DNA from: Cecembia calidifontis
GTDB taxonomy: Bacteria; Bacteroidota; Bacteroidia; Cytophagales; Cyclobacteriaceae
Length of the DNA: 64,000 nt
Reading direction: 5' to 3'
NCBI RefSeq assembly: GCF_004216715.1
Contig: NZ_SGXG01000001.1
Location: 3,084,501 to 3,148,500 of the forward strand
Part shown: piece after piece, positions 9,301 through 16,432 of the stretch
How positions within the stretch are numbered: the stretch's first letter is position 1
Layout of the letters: each line of letters opens with the position of its first letter
The notes under the pieces: generated by a model
The model's input: the letters and a program-made list of their open reading frames with translations, nothing else
Told to the model about the DNA's origin: nothing
Database searches by the model: none
Made by a program: the position numbers and the translations under genes

Positions 9301-9490
9301 TGTGGACAAGACCGATAATGCCGCCCTGAATACCTTCTTCCGCAAGCTCGATATCAATACCCGCGATTCAGAGTTCAAGCGCATCTATGTCAATGGAGAC
9401 AATAACCTCGAAAATATCCGAACCGATGATGAACAGTGGAAAGTGATGCTGATTGAGGAGGAGTTTCACAGGAGGATGTTTGAGGAGTAG
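6344..9490 (+). CDS. Beta-class DNA adenine methyltransferase, type III Mod-like
   Basis: About 1048 residues from the ATG at 6344; a TTG 57 bases upstream is in frame but the M-T-E-Q-Y start is preferred. Motif IV D-P-P-Y-N-T is at about 511-516 and motif I D-Y-F-S-G-S-G-T-T at about 801-809. Motif IV before motif I defines beta-class amino-methyltransferases such as type III Mod subunits, which methylate adenine N6. The first 500 residues form a long region seen in the large Mod-like proteins that pair with helicase-nucleases. The gene starts after a terminator and should have its own promoter. It likely marks self DNA for the Res-like enzyme at 11428-14622. Base composition is uneven: the segment between the motifs is near 30 percent GC, against near 47 percent on both sides. 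Confidence 0.9.
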   Translation: MTEQYKKLKETLAEIFQLDQADLDFGIYRIMNQKRDEINAFLDKKLLEDVKEALAQSTSQDTSSQREELDNLIKTLKSAGINPDENDKVNELKAQYQSAGSPEALVNEVFSHLTNFFRRYYHQGDFISQRRYKKDVYAIPYEGEEVKLYWANHDQYYIKTGENFKNYSFNLPDGLKVSFVLRDASTDQNNNKTQQGKERRFKLVEEDIFSFENEAGEMLSASQAMEAKHLKIWFTYEPEDKKVKQDDLRQAAAKTIKGLVPANFRPGLLQPKPTEKNKERTLLDKHLQDYMAKNTFDYFIHKDLGGFLNRELDFYIKNEVLEIDDINLDVPQSFERQLRIVKALKTIARKLIALMAQLEDFQKKLWLKKKLVIQSDYCITLDRVPEELYPDMLKNQAQIREWDKLFAISDIKKEKGGDMFTADTIAYTEVFDQDGKLLSGAESKGLEFLKANPFLVLDTQFFGKEWKYKLLASISDIDGQCDGLMINSENFQALRFLENKSSQQIDGIYIDPPYNTSASEILYKNSYKHSSWLSLIDSRISLSKVFLKGHGIFCLTIDDVEFNFVKTLLGQAFDENNFLGVISIRNNPSGRSTLNGVSIAHEYAIIYGNSDKAQIGRLQRNQKQLDRYSELDAKGNYEWVNFRKHGGTRTESPKMFYPILLEEDSFRIPKIEWKEKGNFWEIIESLTEDQKTRILYPIDDNGQERRWKWSLERFIANPDEFSIRNDRNGRKAIYLKARINDQGILPLTWWEDKKYSATAYGTNLLKNIFGELNSFSYPKSIHAVEDSIRVLSNGNDGKFLDYFSGSGTTGHAVINLNREDGGSRKYILVEMGEYFNTVTKPRIQKVIYSEDWKDGKPVSRKGSSHCFKYLRLESYEDTLNNLELKRSSGQQSLLGSSHFGEEYLLHYMLETESRESLLNLEQFKRPFGYTLKVTENNELKEQEVDLVETFNYLIGLVVQSMEIIRDCVVVQGHNLAGEKILVIWRDVDKTDNAALNTFFRKLDINTRDSEFKRIYVNGDNNLENIRTDDEQWKVMLIEEEFHRRMFEE
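7880..8815 (+). other. AT-rich target-recognition segment inside the methyltransferase
   Basis: Sampled 60-base blocks are about 28-30 percent GC here (7921-7980, 8281-8340) against 47-48 percent just outside (7501-7560, 8941-9000). The low-GC block begins right after the D-P-P-Y codons and ends soon after the F-S-G-S-G codons, the interval where beta-class enzymes carry target specificity. This points to replacement of the recognition domain by recombination with a foreign allele. Confidence 0.75.
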
Positions 9491-9509
9491 CATAGCTAAT
9501 CCAAGAACG

Positions 9510-9542
9510 AACTTTTCCAAAGTTTCGAACTTTGGAAAAGTT
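9510..9542 (+). terminator. Perfect 15-bp hairpin between methyltransferase and AbiE genes
   Basis: AACTTTTCCAAAGTT and its exact complement AACTTTGGAAAAGTT flank a TCG loop, 19 bases after the methyltransferase stop. The T tract after it is short, so it is a plausible but not classic terminator. Confidence 0.55.
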
Positions 9543-9571
9543 TACGCTGAATATTTTGTTCATTTATTTTA

Positions 9572-9603
9572 TTTGTTCACGTAACGTGAACATGTTATAT
9601 TTG
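9572..9603 (+). promoter_or_regulatory. Bacteroidota-type promoter for the AbiE pair
   Basis: TTTG at 9572-9575 and TATATTTG at 9596-9603 match the -33 (TTTG) and -7 (TAnnTTTG) consensus with a 20-base spacer. Transcription would begin at about 9608-9611, which is the ATG at 9609, so the message may be leaderless. Confidence 0.65.
9575..9591. promoter_or_regulatory. Palindromic operator in the AbiE promoter
   Basis: GTTCACG-TAA-CGTGAAC is a perfect inverted repeat with 7-bp arms lying between the -33 and -7 elements. The half-site GTGAACATG occurs at 9586-9594 and again at 9603-9611, 17 bases apart, so a second dimer could bind at the start codon. AbiEi-type antitoxins are known to repress their own promoter by binding inverted repeats; that AbiEi binds here is inference. 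Confidence 0.7.
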
Positions 9604-9608
9604 TGAAC

Positions 9609-10595
9609 ATGAACACCGAGAAAATAATTGAACATACCTTCCAAAACGTAATTCCTTTGCTACAAAGTGAAGGAAAATGGGAGCCGCATGCACAAAGGGA
9701 ACTGGATGCCTATATCACTTTACGGTTCCCGGAGGGAGAAATCCACTTCGATGCGGAAGTAAAGCAGGAAGTTAGGGAGAATATCTTGCGAACTATCCAG
9801 GATTTGAACAGGGCGTATCCGAATTTTCTCTTGGTCGCGTACAGGATCTACCCCAAATACCGTCAACTACTTCAGGAGATGGGAATCAATTATCTGGAAG
9901 CGAACGGCAACGCCTTTATCCGTAAAAATGGGAAATTGATCTTAATTGATAAGTTTCCTCCCATCAAAGAACAGCGTGAGGAGACCAATCGAGCTTTTAC
10001 CAAAACAGGTTTACGGGTGTTTTTTCAATTGTTGGTAGATGGTAAGAATTTGAATACCAATCAGCGAGAGCTGGCCGAACAGGCAGGGGTTGCTTTGGGA
10101 AATATACCCTTGGTACTCAAAGGTCTCAAGGCAGCAGGATTGTTGGTGAATAAAAACAAGTTTGGTTATCAATGGACCAATAAGGAAGAGGCAATAGGAC
10201 AGTGGATCAATGGATATAGAACCAGCCTCAAAGCCACTTTATTTCAAGGGAAATATAGGTTGCCAAAAGATAGGGACTGGAAAGAAGTCTATCTGCCAAC
10301 TGAAAAAACCAGATGGGGAGGGGAGCCTGGAGCGGATTTGCTGACCAATTACCTAAGACCTGAAAGATTTATCTTATTTACAGATTTGAAAAAAAATGAT
10401 TTTATAAAAGGCACAAGACTAATGCCTGATCCCAATGGTGAAATCGAGGTTTATGAGACCTTCTGGGAAATAGGAAATGAAAAAGAAGGATGTGCTCCAC
10501 CTCTTTTGGTCTATGCAGATCTGATCATCAATGGGGATAAAAGAAGCCTTGATACGGCAAAATTAATCCATGAAAACTACCTCACAGAGCTATAA
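9609..10595 (+). CDS. AbiEi-family antitoxin (type IV toxin-antitoxin)
   Basis: A 328-residue protein from the ATG at 9609; a GTG two codons upstream overlaps the -7 element and is less likely. A winged-helix segment is suggested at about 130-185 (Q-R-E-L-A-E-Q-A-G-V-A-L-G-N-I-P-L-V). Further on, G-G-E-P-G-A-D-L-L-T-N-Y-L-R-P-E at about 236-251 is the characteristic block of AbiEi-like antitoxins found beside restriction genes. In type IV systems the antitoxin does not bind the toxin; it represses the operon and counteracts the toxin's effect. The 3' end overlaps the toxin gene by 26 bases. The palindromic operator upstream supports autoregulation. Confidence 0.85.
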   Translation: MNTEKIIEHTFQNVIPLLQSEGKWEPHAQRELDAYITLRFPEGEIHFDAEVKQEVRENILRTIQDLNRAYPNFLLVAYRIYPKYRQLLQEMGINYLEANGNAFIRKNGKLILIDKFPPIKEQREETNRAFTKTGLRVFFQLLVDGKNLNTNQRELAEQAGVALGNIPLVLKGLKAAGLLVNKNKFGYQWTNKEEAIGQWINGYRTSLKATLFQGKYRLPKDRDWKEVYLPTEKTRWGGEPGADLLTNYLRPERFILFTDLKKNDFIKGTRLMPDPNGEIEVYETFWEIGNEKEGCAPPLLVYADLIINGDKRSLDTAKLIHENYLTEL

Positions 10596-11427
10596 GGGAT
10601 TGGGAATCCCCTACTTCAAAGAAGTATTTGACCTGCTGGATGAGACCTTCAAGTCAAGAGACATCCCCTATTACCTACTCGGAGCAACTGCGATCTCTTT
10701 GGAGCTGTTAAAGGACAACATTAGACCATCAAGAGGTACCAAAGACATTGATTTTGCCATTATGGTCAGCTCCTATGCAGATTATCAAGGCTTAATTGAT
10801 GACTTAAAAGAAAAAGGTTTTGTAAACGTCACTGATCCTTGGACCTTTTATCATAAAGGTTTTGACATTGCTATTGATATCCTGCCATTTGGTGAAATTG
10901 AAGAAAATAACACCGTAAACTTCAACGAGAGAAACATTGATTTCCATGTTTTGGGAATGCATGTGGTTTTATCACAAGAAGATTTAACGACGGTATATAT
11001 TGAGGAAAAGATAGCGAACATCCCTTCACTTCACGGAATGATTCTTTTAAAATTGGTAGCCTGGTCAGACCGTCCTGAAAAAAGAGAAAATGACCTTGGG
11101 GATATCCTCTTGATCATCAAAAATTATTACTGGATGATGAGTGAATTTATAATTGACAACCATACTGACCTACTGGAAATTTTAACAGATGACGGGGAAA
11201 ATAGTCAGCGAATAGTCGCATCAAGAGTATTGGGAAGAGAAGCTGCAAAGTATCTGCAACAATCAGATCAGTTGAGAGAACGAATTTTACAAGTACTCAA
11301 GAAAAACATCGACGATAATTACAAATCGGCGATTGCGAAAGACTGGGCTGTAAAATTGGATCAATCATTAGATTACACTCTTTCTCTTCTACAATCATTT
11401 TTGACCGGAATAAAAGAAAGAATTTAA
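10570..11427 (+). CDS. AbiEii-like nucleotidyltransferase toxin
   Basis: A 285-residue protein whose ATG lies inside the end of the AbiEi gene. It shows the nucleotidyltransferase fold signature: L-L-G-A-T-A at about 36-41, then R-G-T-K-D-I-D-F with the D-x-D metal pair at 59 and 61, and a further acidic strand F-D-I-A-I-D near 95-100. AbiEii toxins are GTP-binding nucleotidyltransferases that cause growth arrest or abortive infection. Its stop (11425-11427) abuts the ATG of the Res-like gene at 11428, so toxin, antitoxin and restriction subunit probably share one transcript. The family call is by motif and partner; the target is unknown. Confidence 0.85.
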   Translation: MKTTSQSYKGLGIPYFKEVFDLLDETFKSRDIPYYLLGATAISLELLKDNIRPSRGTKDIDFAIMVSSYADYQGLIDDLKEKGFVNVTDPWTFYHKGFDIAIDILPFGEIEENNTVNFNERNIDFHVLGMHVVLSQEDLTTVYIEEKIANIPSLHGMILLKLVAWSDRPEKRENDLGDILLIIKNYYWMMSEFIIDNHTDLLEILTDDGENSQRIVASRVLGREAAKYLQQSDQLRERILQVLKKNIDDNYKSAIAKDWAVKLDQSLDYTLSLLQSFLTGIKERI

Positions 11428-14400
11428 ATGGCTAAAAGAAATAAAAATACCATAGTAAAACTCAGCAAAGCCCTTGTACTGAACAGGTGGGTGCTCAGTC
11501 AATTTGGGGTTATAGATCTGGAATCCTTAGCGGATGCCGAATTCAAAAGATCTGTTTATGAAGGGCTGGATGCGGATAATACTACCCATTACCACCATTA
11601 TCTGCTCAGCAGGCAGTTTACTTTTCCGGGAGTCAGCAAAACCCAATTGGTAGCCTGGGATCAGAATATTGTCAGCCACACCTTGCGGATTTCCGAGCAC
11701 AGGGATGCTCCCATCAAGTGGAAGTATTTCCAGTACCTCGGATTGCTCTTTGTAGAGCTTTACCTTGAAAAATATTTCAGCAACAAGTTTGGCCTTCTGG
11801 AAGAGTTGAATGAGTTTGTGGACAAGTACAATAACCCACTGGATACTTCTGTTCCCATTGAATCGGGCTTTGTCGTGGAAGCATTTACTTTACAGGAACT
11901 GAATAAGCTGGCTTTTTGGAATGCAACGGGTTCTGGCAAGACCTTATTGATGCACGTCAATATTCTCCAATACCAACATTATCTGAAGCTTTATGGTGAA
12001 AAGAAGCAGATCAACAAGGTTCTCTTGGTCACTCCAAATGAAGGCTTAAGCCAGCAGCATTTGCGGGAATTTGAAGAATCAGGGATTGAAGCAGAGATAT
12101 TCACCAAAAGAGCAGGGGGATTATTCTCAGGTTCGAAAGTGGAGATACTGGAGATCAGCAAGCTGGCTGAAGAAAGTGGTGACAAGACGGTAGCTATTGA
12201 AGCTTTTGAGACCAATAACCTTGTCCTGATAGATGAAGGGCATAGAGGAGTGGCCGGTGATCAATGGAAGGAAAGGAGAGATTATCTATCAAGAACCGGT
12301 TTTGCTTTTGAGTATTCAGCTACTTTTGGACAGGCTGTATCTGCTGCAAGCGGACCAAAAAAACTGAGTCTGACACAGGAATACTCCAAGACCATCCTGA
12401 TGGATTACAGTTACAAGTATTTTTATTCAGATGGTTATGGCAAAGACTACAACATTCTGAACGTACCCGATAATTCCAAATGGGAATTTACCCGGAAATA
12501 CCTGACCGGCGCATTGCTTTCTTTTTATCAGCAAATGCTGATTTTTGAAGAAAATCCGCACTGGGCCATTCAGTTTCAGTTGCAGAAGCCGCTCTGGGTT
12601 TTTGTGGGAGGAAGTGTCAATGCAGTCAGGACAGTTGAAAAAAAAGAGACTTCCGACGTTTTGGATATCATCCATTTTTACAATGATTTTATCAAAGACC
12701 CACTTATCTCCCGGCAGCATATTCAGGAATTTCTTTCGGGCAGGGATGGGATCAAAGACGATAAAAACAGGGATGTTTTTGCCGGTAGGTTTAACTACCT
12801 GATCAAAACCGGACAGCAGGCTGAAGCCATTTATCTTGATATACTGGGGAAAGTCTTCCAGACAGAAACTGTAGGCGCCAATATTTATGTGGACCAGCTC
12901 AAAGGACAGGATGGGGAGTTGGGGCTTCGTGTCGGGGAAAAATACTTTGGGGTAATCAACGTAGGAGATGATGCCAAGCTGTTTAAGCTTTGTCAGGACA
13001 ACAAAATTCCCGGAGAGAGCAAAGACTTTACATCTTCCTTGTTCCACTCCATCAATTCCAAAAATTCCGACATCAATGTACTGATAGGTTCCAAGAAATT
13101 TACCGAAGGTTGGAGCAGTTGGCGGGTAAGTACCATGGGTCTGATGAATATCGGAAGAAGTGAAGGTTCCCAGATTATCCAGCTGTTTGGAAGGGGGGTA
13201 AGGTTGAAAGGTTATCAGATGAGTTTGAAGCGCTCCGATAGATTGGACCAAGACCAAAGGCCTGAGACCAAAATCCCCAAAGAGATCAAGCCCTTGGAGA
13301 CCTTGCAGATATTTGGTATCAGGGCCGACTATATGCAGCAGTTCAAGGAGTTTCTTGAGGAAGAGGGCCTGCCGGCCAATGACAGCAATTTTGTCACTGT
13401 CGAAGTCCCTACTATGATTGAAACCAACCTTGGAACCATCAAGCTGAAAGTATTACAAGTTCATGGGGATACAGATTTCAAGAAAGATGTCGTGGTTGAT
13501 TTGGCCTATGATTCTAATGTAGGGAACAATAGAGTTAGATTGGAATGGTATCCCAAAGTCCAGATGATGACAGGAGGCAGGGCGATCAGTTATGCATTGC
13601 CTACCATAGAATCCCAGAAACTCGATGAAAAGCATTTGGCTTTTGTGGATTGGAATACTGTTTTTTTTAGAATACAGCAATTCAAGAACGAGCGTTCCTG
13701 GTATAACCTGAATATCTCTTTGGAAGAATTGAAGAAAATCATTCAGCAGAAGGATTGGTACGAGTTGGTGATACCTTCCGGTGAACTTGAACCCAATACT
13801 TTCAGGAAAGTACAGGAGTGGCAGGAAATCATCATTGCGCTGCTTAAGGGCTACGTGGACCGTTTTTATAACATGGTCAAATCCGGATACCTAAGTGAAC
13901 ACATGGAAACAATGGAACTGACGCCGGATCACCCCAACTTTTTGGAAGCCTATAAAGTGGAAATTGAGCAATCAAGGGAAGATATTATCGAAAAGATAAC
14001 CAAGATCAATCAGCTACTGAAAAGTGCAGCTGCTTTCGGGGAGCAGGAAGTGGTTCCGGACTTTTCATTTGTGGATTTTGTAAGGCATTTGTACAAGCCT
14101 TTGGTGTACATTGATTCAAAAAAATACAGGGATCTTGTCAGGATCAGTCCTGTAGCCTTGAACAAAGGAGAATATCAGTTCGTGAAAGACCTCAAACACT
14201 TTTATGAAAAGCATCCTGAGATTTTTGAAGGAAAGCAATTGTATCTGCTCAGAAATTCCAGCAGGAAAGGAATAGGTTTCTTTGAGGCCAATGGTTTTTA
14301 TCCTGATTTTATACTTTGGTTGGTAGAGAAAAACCATCAGTTCATTTCATTTATTGATCCAAAAGGGCTACGCAACATTGGAGGGTTAGACCATCCAAAG

Positions 14401-14622
14401 ATCAAATTCCATAAGACTACCAAGGATAAGATTGAAGCTAAGGTGAAGCTTTCAGATCCTGAAGTGACATTGAACAGCTTTATTGTTTCCCCCACCAGAC
14501 ATGCTGAAGTGCGTCATTGGTCTGGTGGTGAGCGTATTCAGGATTTTAATAAACACCATGTCTTTTTCATGGAAGAGCAGAGAGATGATTATATCAGAAT
14601 GCTGATGGAAAAAATAACCTGA
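11428..14622 (+). CDS. Type III Res-like DEAD/DEAH helicase with C-terminal nuclease motif
   Basis: A 1064-residue protein starting directly after the previous stop. The SF2 helicase motifs are A-T-G-S-G-K-T at about 166-172 (motif I), I-D-E-G-H near 268-272 (motif II, DEGH rather than DEAH), Y-S-A-T-F near 296 (motif III) and Q-L-F-G-R-G-V-R near 584-591 (motif VI). Near the C-terminus, F-Y-P-D-F-I-L-W followed by F-I-D-P-K-G gives acidic residues at roughly 958 and 975 and a lysine at 977, matching a PD-(D/E)xK nuclease with D in place of E. With the methyltransferase it makes a type III-like restriction-modification pair that would translocate on and cut unmodified DNA. Mod and Res are separated by the AbiE pair, so co-regulation with the toxin-antitoxin genes is likely. 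Confidence 0.88.
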   Translation: MAKRNKNTIVKLSKALVLNRWVLSQFGVIDLESLADAEFKRSVYEGLDADNTTHYHHYLLSRQFTFPGVSKTQLVAWDQNIVSHTLRISEHRDAPIKWKYFQYLGLLFVELYLEKYFSNKFGLLEELNEFVDKYNNPLDTSVPIESGFVVEAFTLQELNKLAFWNATGSGKTLLMHVNILQYQHYLKLYGEKKQINKVLLVTPNEGLSQQHLREFEESGIEAEIFTKRAGGLFSGSKVEILEISKLAEESGDKTVAIEAFETNNLVLIDEGHRGVAGDQWKERRDYLSRTGFAFEYSATFGQAVSAASGPKKLSLTQEYSKTILMDYSYKYFYSDGYGKDYNILNVPDNSKWEFTRKYLTGALLSFYQQMLIFEENPHWAIQFQLQKPLWVFVGGSVNAVRTVEKKETSDVLDIIHFYNDFIKDPLISRQHIQEFLSGRDGIKDDKNRDVFAGRFNYLIKTGQQAEAIYLDILGKVFQTETVGANIYVDQLKGQDGELGLRVGEKYFGVINVGDDAKLFKLCQDNKIPGESKDFTSSLFHSINSKNSDINVLIGSKKFTEGWSSWRVSTMGLMNIGRSEGSQIIQLFGRGVRLKGYQMSLKRSDRLDQDQRPETKIPKEIKPLETLQIFGIRADYMQQFKEFLEEEGLPANDSNFVTVEVPTMIETNLGTIKLKVLQVHGDTDFKKDVVVDLAYDSNVGNNRVRLEWYPKVQMMTGGRAISYALPTIESQKLDEKHLAFVDWNTVFFRIQQFKNERSWYNLNISLEELKKIIQQKDWYELVIPSGELEPNTFRKVQEWQEIIIALLKGYVDRFYNMVKSGYLSEHMETMELTPDHPNFLEAYKVEIEQSREDIIEKITKINQLLKSAAAFGEQEVVPDFSFVDFVRHLYKPLVYIDSKKYRDLVRISPVALNKGEYQFVKDLKHFYEKHPEIFEGKQLYLLRNSSRKGIGFFEANGFYPDFILWLVEKNHQFISFIDPKGLRNIGGLDHPKIKFHKTTKDKIEAKVKLSDPEVTLNSFIVSPTRHAEVRHWSGGERIQDFNKHHVFFMEEQRDDYIRMLMEKIT

Positions 14623-14628
14623 TAATTT

Positions 14629-14715
14629 ATGGAGCCTGATTTTTTAACAACATCATTGGGTTGGATAGATTTTTCCAGAGAGCAAAAAAACAAGGTAGGT
14701 GCAGGCCAATGCTAA
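14629..14715 (+). pseudogene. 28-codon stump of a DUF6361-like gene
   Basis: Seven bases after the Res-like stop an ATG opens M-E-P-D-F-L-T-T-S-L-G-W-I-D-F-S-R-E-Q, then a few divergent codons and TAA at 14713-14715. The S-L-G-W-I-D-F-S-x-E-Q block is how DUF6361 proteins begin; those proteins are hundreds of residues long. No continuation is readable in any frame downstream, so the body was probably deleted. The position suggests it was the last gene of the restriction operon. The family identification is from memory of a short motif. Confidence 0.6.
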
Positions 14716-14967
14716 GAAAGGTTTGTTGCTACAGGAGACAATTGAACCATGAGGCTGTAAATATTTATGAAGAGAACATTCCCCTGTGACTTGGTTCCAT
14801 TTTGGCATACCGAACCCTTGGATGATCTGAAGATTGAAAGATTTGTGCCATTATATCCCTACAGCAGAGACATCGAGAGGTATAACTTTAACTTCGTAAG
14901 TAGTGAAACCAACTTACACAGTTTTTGTCATAGACCCGGGAAGGTATAAAGAGTTGGACCAGTTGGT
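14716..14967. other. Decayed spacer at the right edge of the defence island
   Basis: A 60-codon open frame at 14767-14949 (+) has no recognisable motif and is not called a gene. The stretch follows the DUF6361-like stump and may hold further unrecognisable debris. No terminator or promoter was seen. Confidence 0.4.
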
Positions 14968-16239
14968 TTATATCCCTATCTCCTTAGCCATTTTCTCAAA
15001 ATACTTGACAACTTCTTCTTCCTCTTCCAAAATGTCTATAAATGGCTTTTGGTAATGTTCTTCTAATAAATTTCTTTTGTATTCCCCAAATTCCATCAAA
15101 ACATTCAAATGCAGATCGGTGATAAGGTGCCGGTCTTCCATTTGAAAGTCCCGCACAAAATCATAATAGACTTCGGCTTTATCAAAATCATTTCTGGCCA
15201 TGAAGATTTTGCAGCGCACTGTATAAAATAGGCAAACCTCGAAAACGGATAGCCCATCTTTTGCAAATGGAAGATCTTTCACGTCCAATGCAGCTCCCAA
15301 AAGGGTTTCTACTTCATCGATTTTACCTAGTTCAATTAACTTCAACATCGCAAAGAATGTTGAAGTTGGATGATAGGGATAAGCTTTCAATTGATTTTGT
15401 ACAATCCTCAAGGTATTGACCTCATCTTCCTTTTGGATAAAAATGTTAGAAAGCAGGTCATAAAGTTGGGGGAGACGCTTGCCGAATAGTAAAGCAGTTT
15501 CTACTTTTTCTTGAAAGGAATCGAGTTTTGCAGGATCAAATGATTCCTCATGTATGATCTTTTCATATTCTTCAAGGTACGGTAGGAAAATTTCCATGTC
15601 TCTCATATAGGCTTCGGCTTCATCTTCATTAAACGCTTTATATTTCACCTCCTCTTTAGCATCCAATCTTTTTTCATAAAAATCGGGATCCTTTGGTTGC
15701 ATCCCAAAAGTCAAGTCATACACCAAGTCAACCATGCTCAGTACTGTTTGGCCACTCTGATGGGCTAAATTGATTTCCTCTTTCACCTCATCATCATAGC
15801 CAAAAGGAATATCTATCCATGGGATATCATCCGTATCTTCTTCAAGGACATACTGTGTCCATATAAATTCTTTATCCCTTTTTTGCCTCATTTCATCGGC
15901 AAATTCCAATCCTCCGTAAATAATGTTGTGAACCAAATGATAATCCACCTCTATAAATTCGAATTCGTGATCTCTAATAATTTCTTCCAGCAAATGCTCA
16001 GGTTCATTGACCCTGGCAAATGAATCTTTGAGGCCTTTTTCCAATAAATCGATCAGATAGGTCCCGAATGTAATGTTCCCATTACTATGCTTCCTGCTTA
16101 TAAAAATGTGCGCCATCCCCTCTTCTTTCCACTCTTCATTGATCCAGCATTTGTACAAAGGCAATTTTCTACCTCTTTCTTTTAGGTAGGCCTTTGGAGA
16201 AAATTTTGTTGGCTGAAGTTTTTTGTTTTTTTTGCTCAT
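14968..16239 (-). CDS. TPR-like protein of unknown function
   Basis: A 423-residue protein with no signal peptide, starting M-S-K-K-N-K-K. Residues about 30-65 read W-K-E-E-G-M-A-H-I-F-I-S-R-K-H followed by S-N-G-N-I-T-F-G-T-Y-L-I-D, a block I recall from a family of cytosolic hypothetical proteins. From about 240 to 400 the sequence is helical with TPR-like spacing, and the C-terminus is strongly acidic. No catalytic residues are evident. Its promoter region (16240-16344) is cut short by the IS4-family insertion 105 bases upstream. I cannot assign a function. A scaffold or regulatory role is possible because TPR folds usually bind other proteins. Confidence 0.75.
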   Translation of the reverse strand: MSKKNKKLQPTKFSPKAYLKERGRKLPLYKCWINEEWKEEGMAHIFISRKHSNGNITFGTYLIDLLEKGLKDSFARVNEPEHLLEEIIRDHEFEFIEVDYHLVHNIIYGGLEFADEMRQKRDKEFIWTQYVLEEDTDDIPWIDIPFGYDDEVKEEINLAHQSGQTVLSMVDLVYDLTFGMQPKDPDFYEKRLDAKEEVKYKAFNEDEAEAYMRDMEIFLPYLEEYEKIIHEESFDPAKLDSFQEKVETALLFGKRLPQLYDLLSNIFIQKEDEVNTLRIVQNQLKAYPYHPTSTFFAMLKLIELGKIDEVETLLGAALDVKDLPFAKDGLSVFEVCLFYTVRCKIFMARNDFDKAEVYYDFVRDFQMEDRHLITDLHLNVLMEFGEYKRNLLEEHYQKPFIDILEEEEEVVKYFEKMAKEIGI

Positions 16240-16335
16240 GGGAAAATATTTTTCAGTAAATAGTCCGTCAATATCTAAATTCTTGAATTGGAAATCAAAG
16301 GTTATCCAACATTTAAAATGCTCATTCGTTTTTCA

Positions 16336-16344
16336 TTATTATTT
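16336..16344. repeat. Left copy of the target-site duplication of the first IS element
   Basis: TTATTATTT here is repeated at 17790-17798. Nine bases fits IS4-family duplications. Because the site is AT-rich, a 7-bp repeat (TTATTAT) with slightly longer inverted repeats is an equally valid reading. Confidence 0.7.
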
Positions 16345-16379
16345 ACTGTCGTCCGACTAAATTACGAAAATTAGAATAA

Positions 16380-16414
16380 AGTCCTCTAGAATGATGTTAG
16401 AGGACTTTTTTTTT
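16380..16414 (+). terminator. Inward-reading terminator at the left IS end
   Basis: AGTCCTCTA and TAGAGGACT form a perfect 9-bp stem around a 9-base loop and are followed by eight or more T on the + strand. It would stop transcripts entering from the left, which run antisense to the transposase, a common way for insertion sequences to shield themselves. Confidence 0.75.
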
Positions 16415-16432
16415 GATTTCAAAAAGTACCCC

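Noticed and set aside
12427..13257. A 276-codon open frame on the - strand
   Set aside because: It lies wholly inside the Res-like gene, has no family motif, and the + strand frame carries clear helicase motifs.
1..14715. Assigning the island to BREX or DISARM
   Set aside because: No PglZ, BrxC, DUF1998 or PLD protein is visible; a SNF2 helicase and a methyltransferase alone are not enough.
14767..14949. A 60-codon + strand frame at the island edge
   Set aside because: No motif and no promoter; it may be debris of a deleted gene but cannot be supported as a gene.
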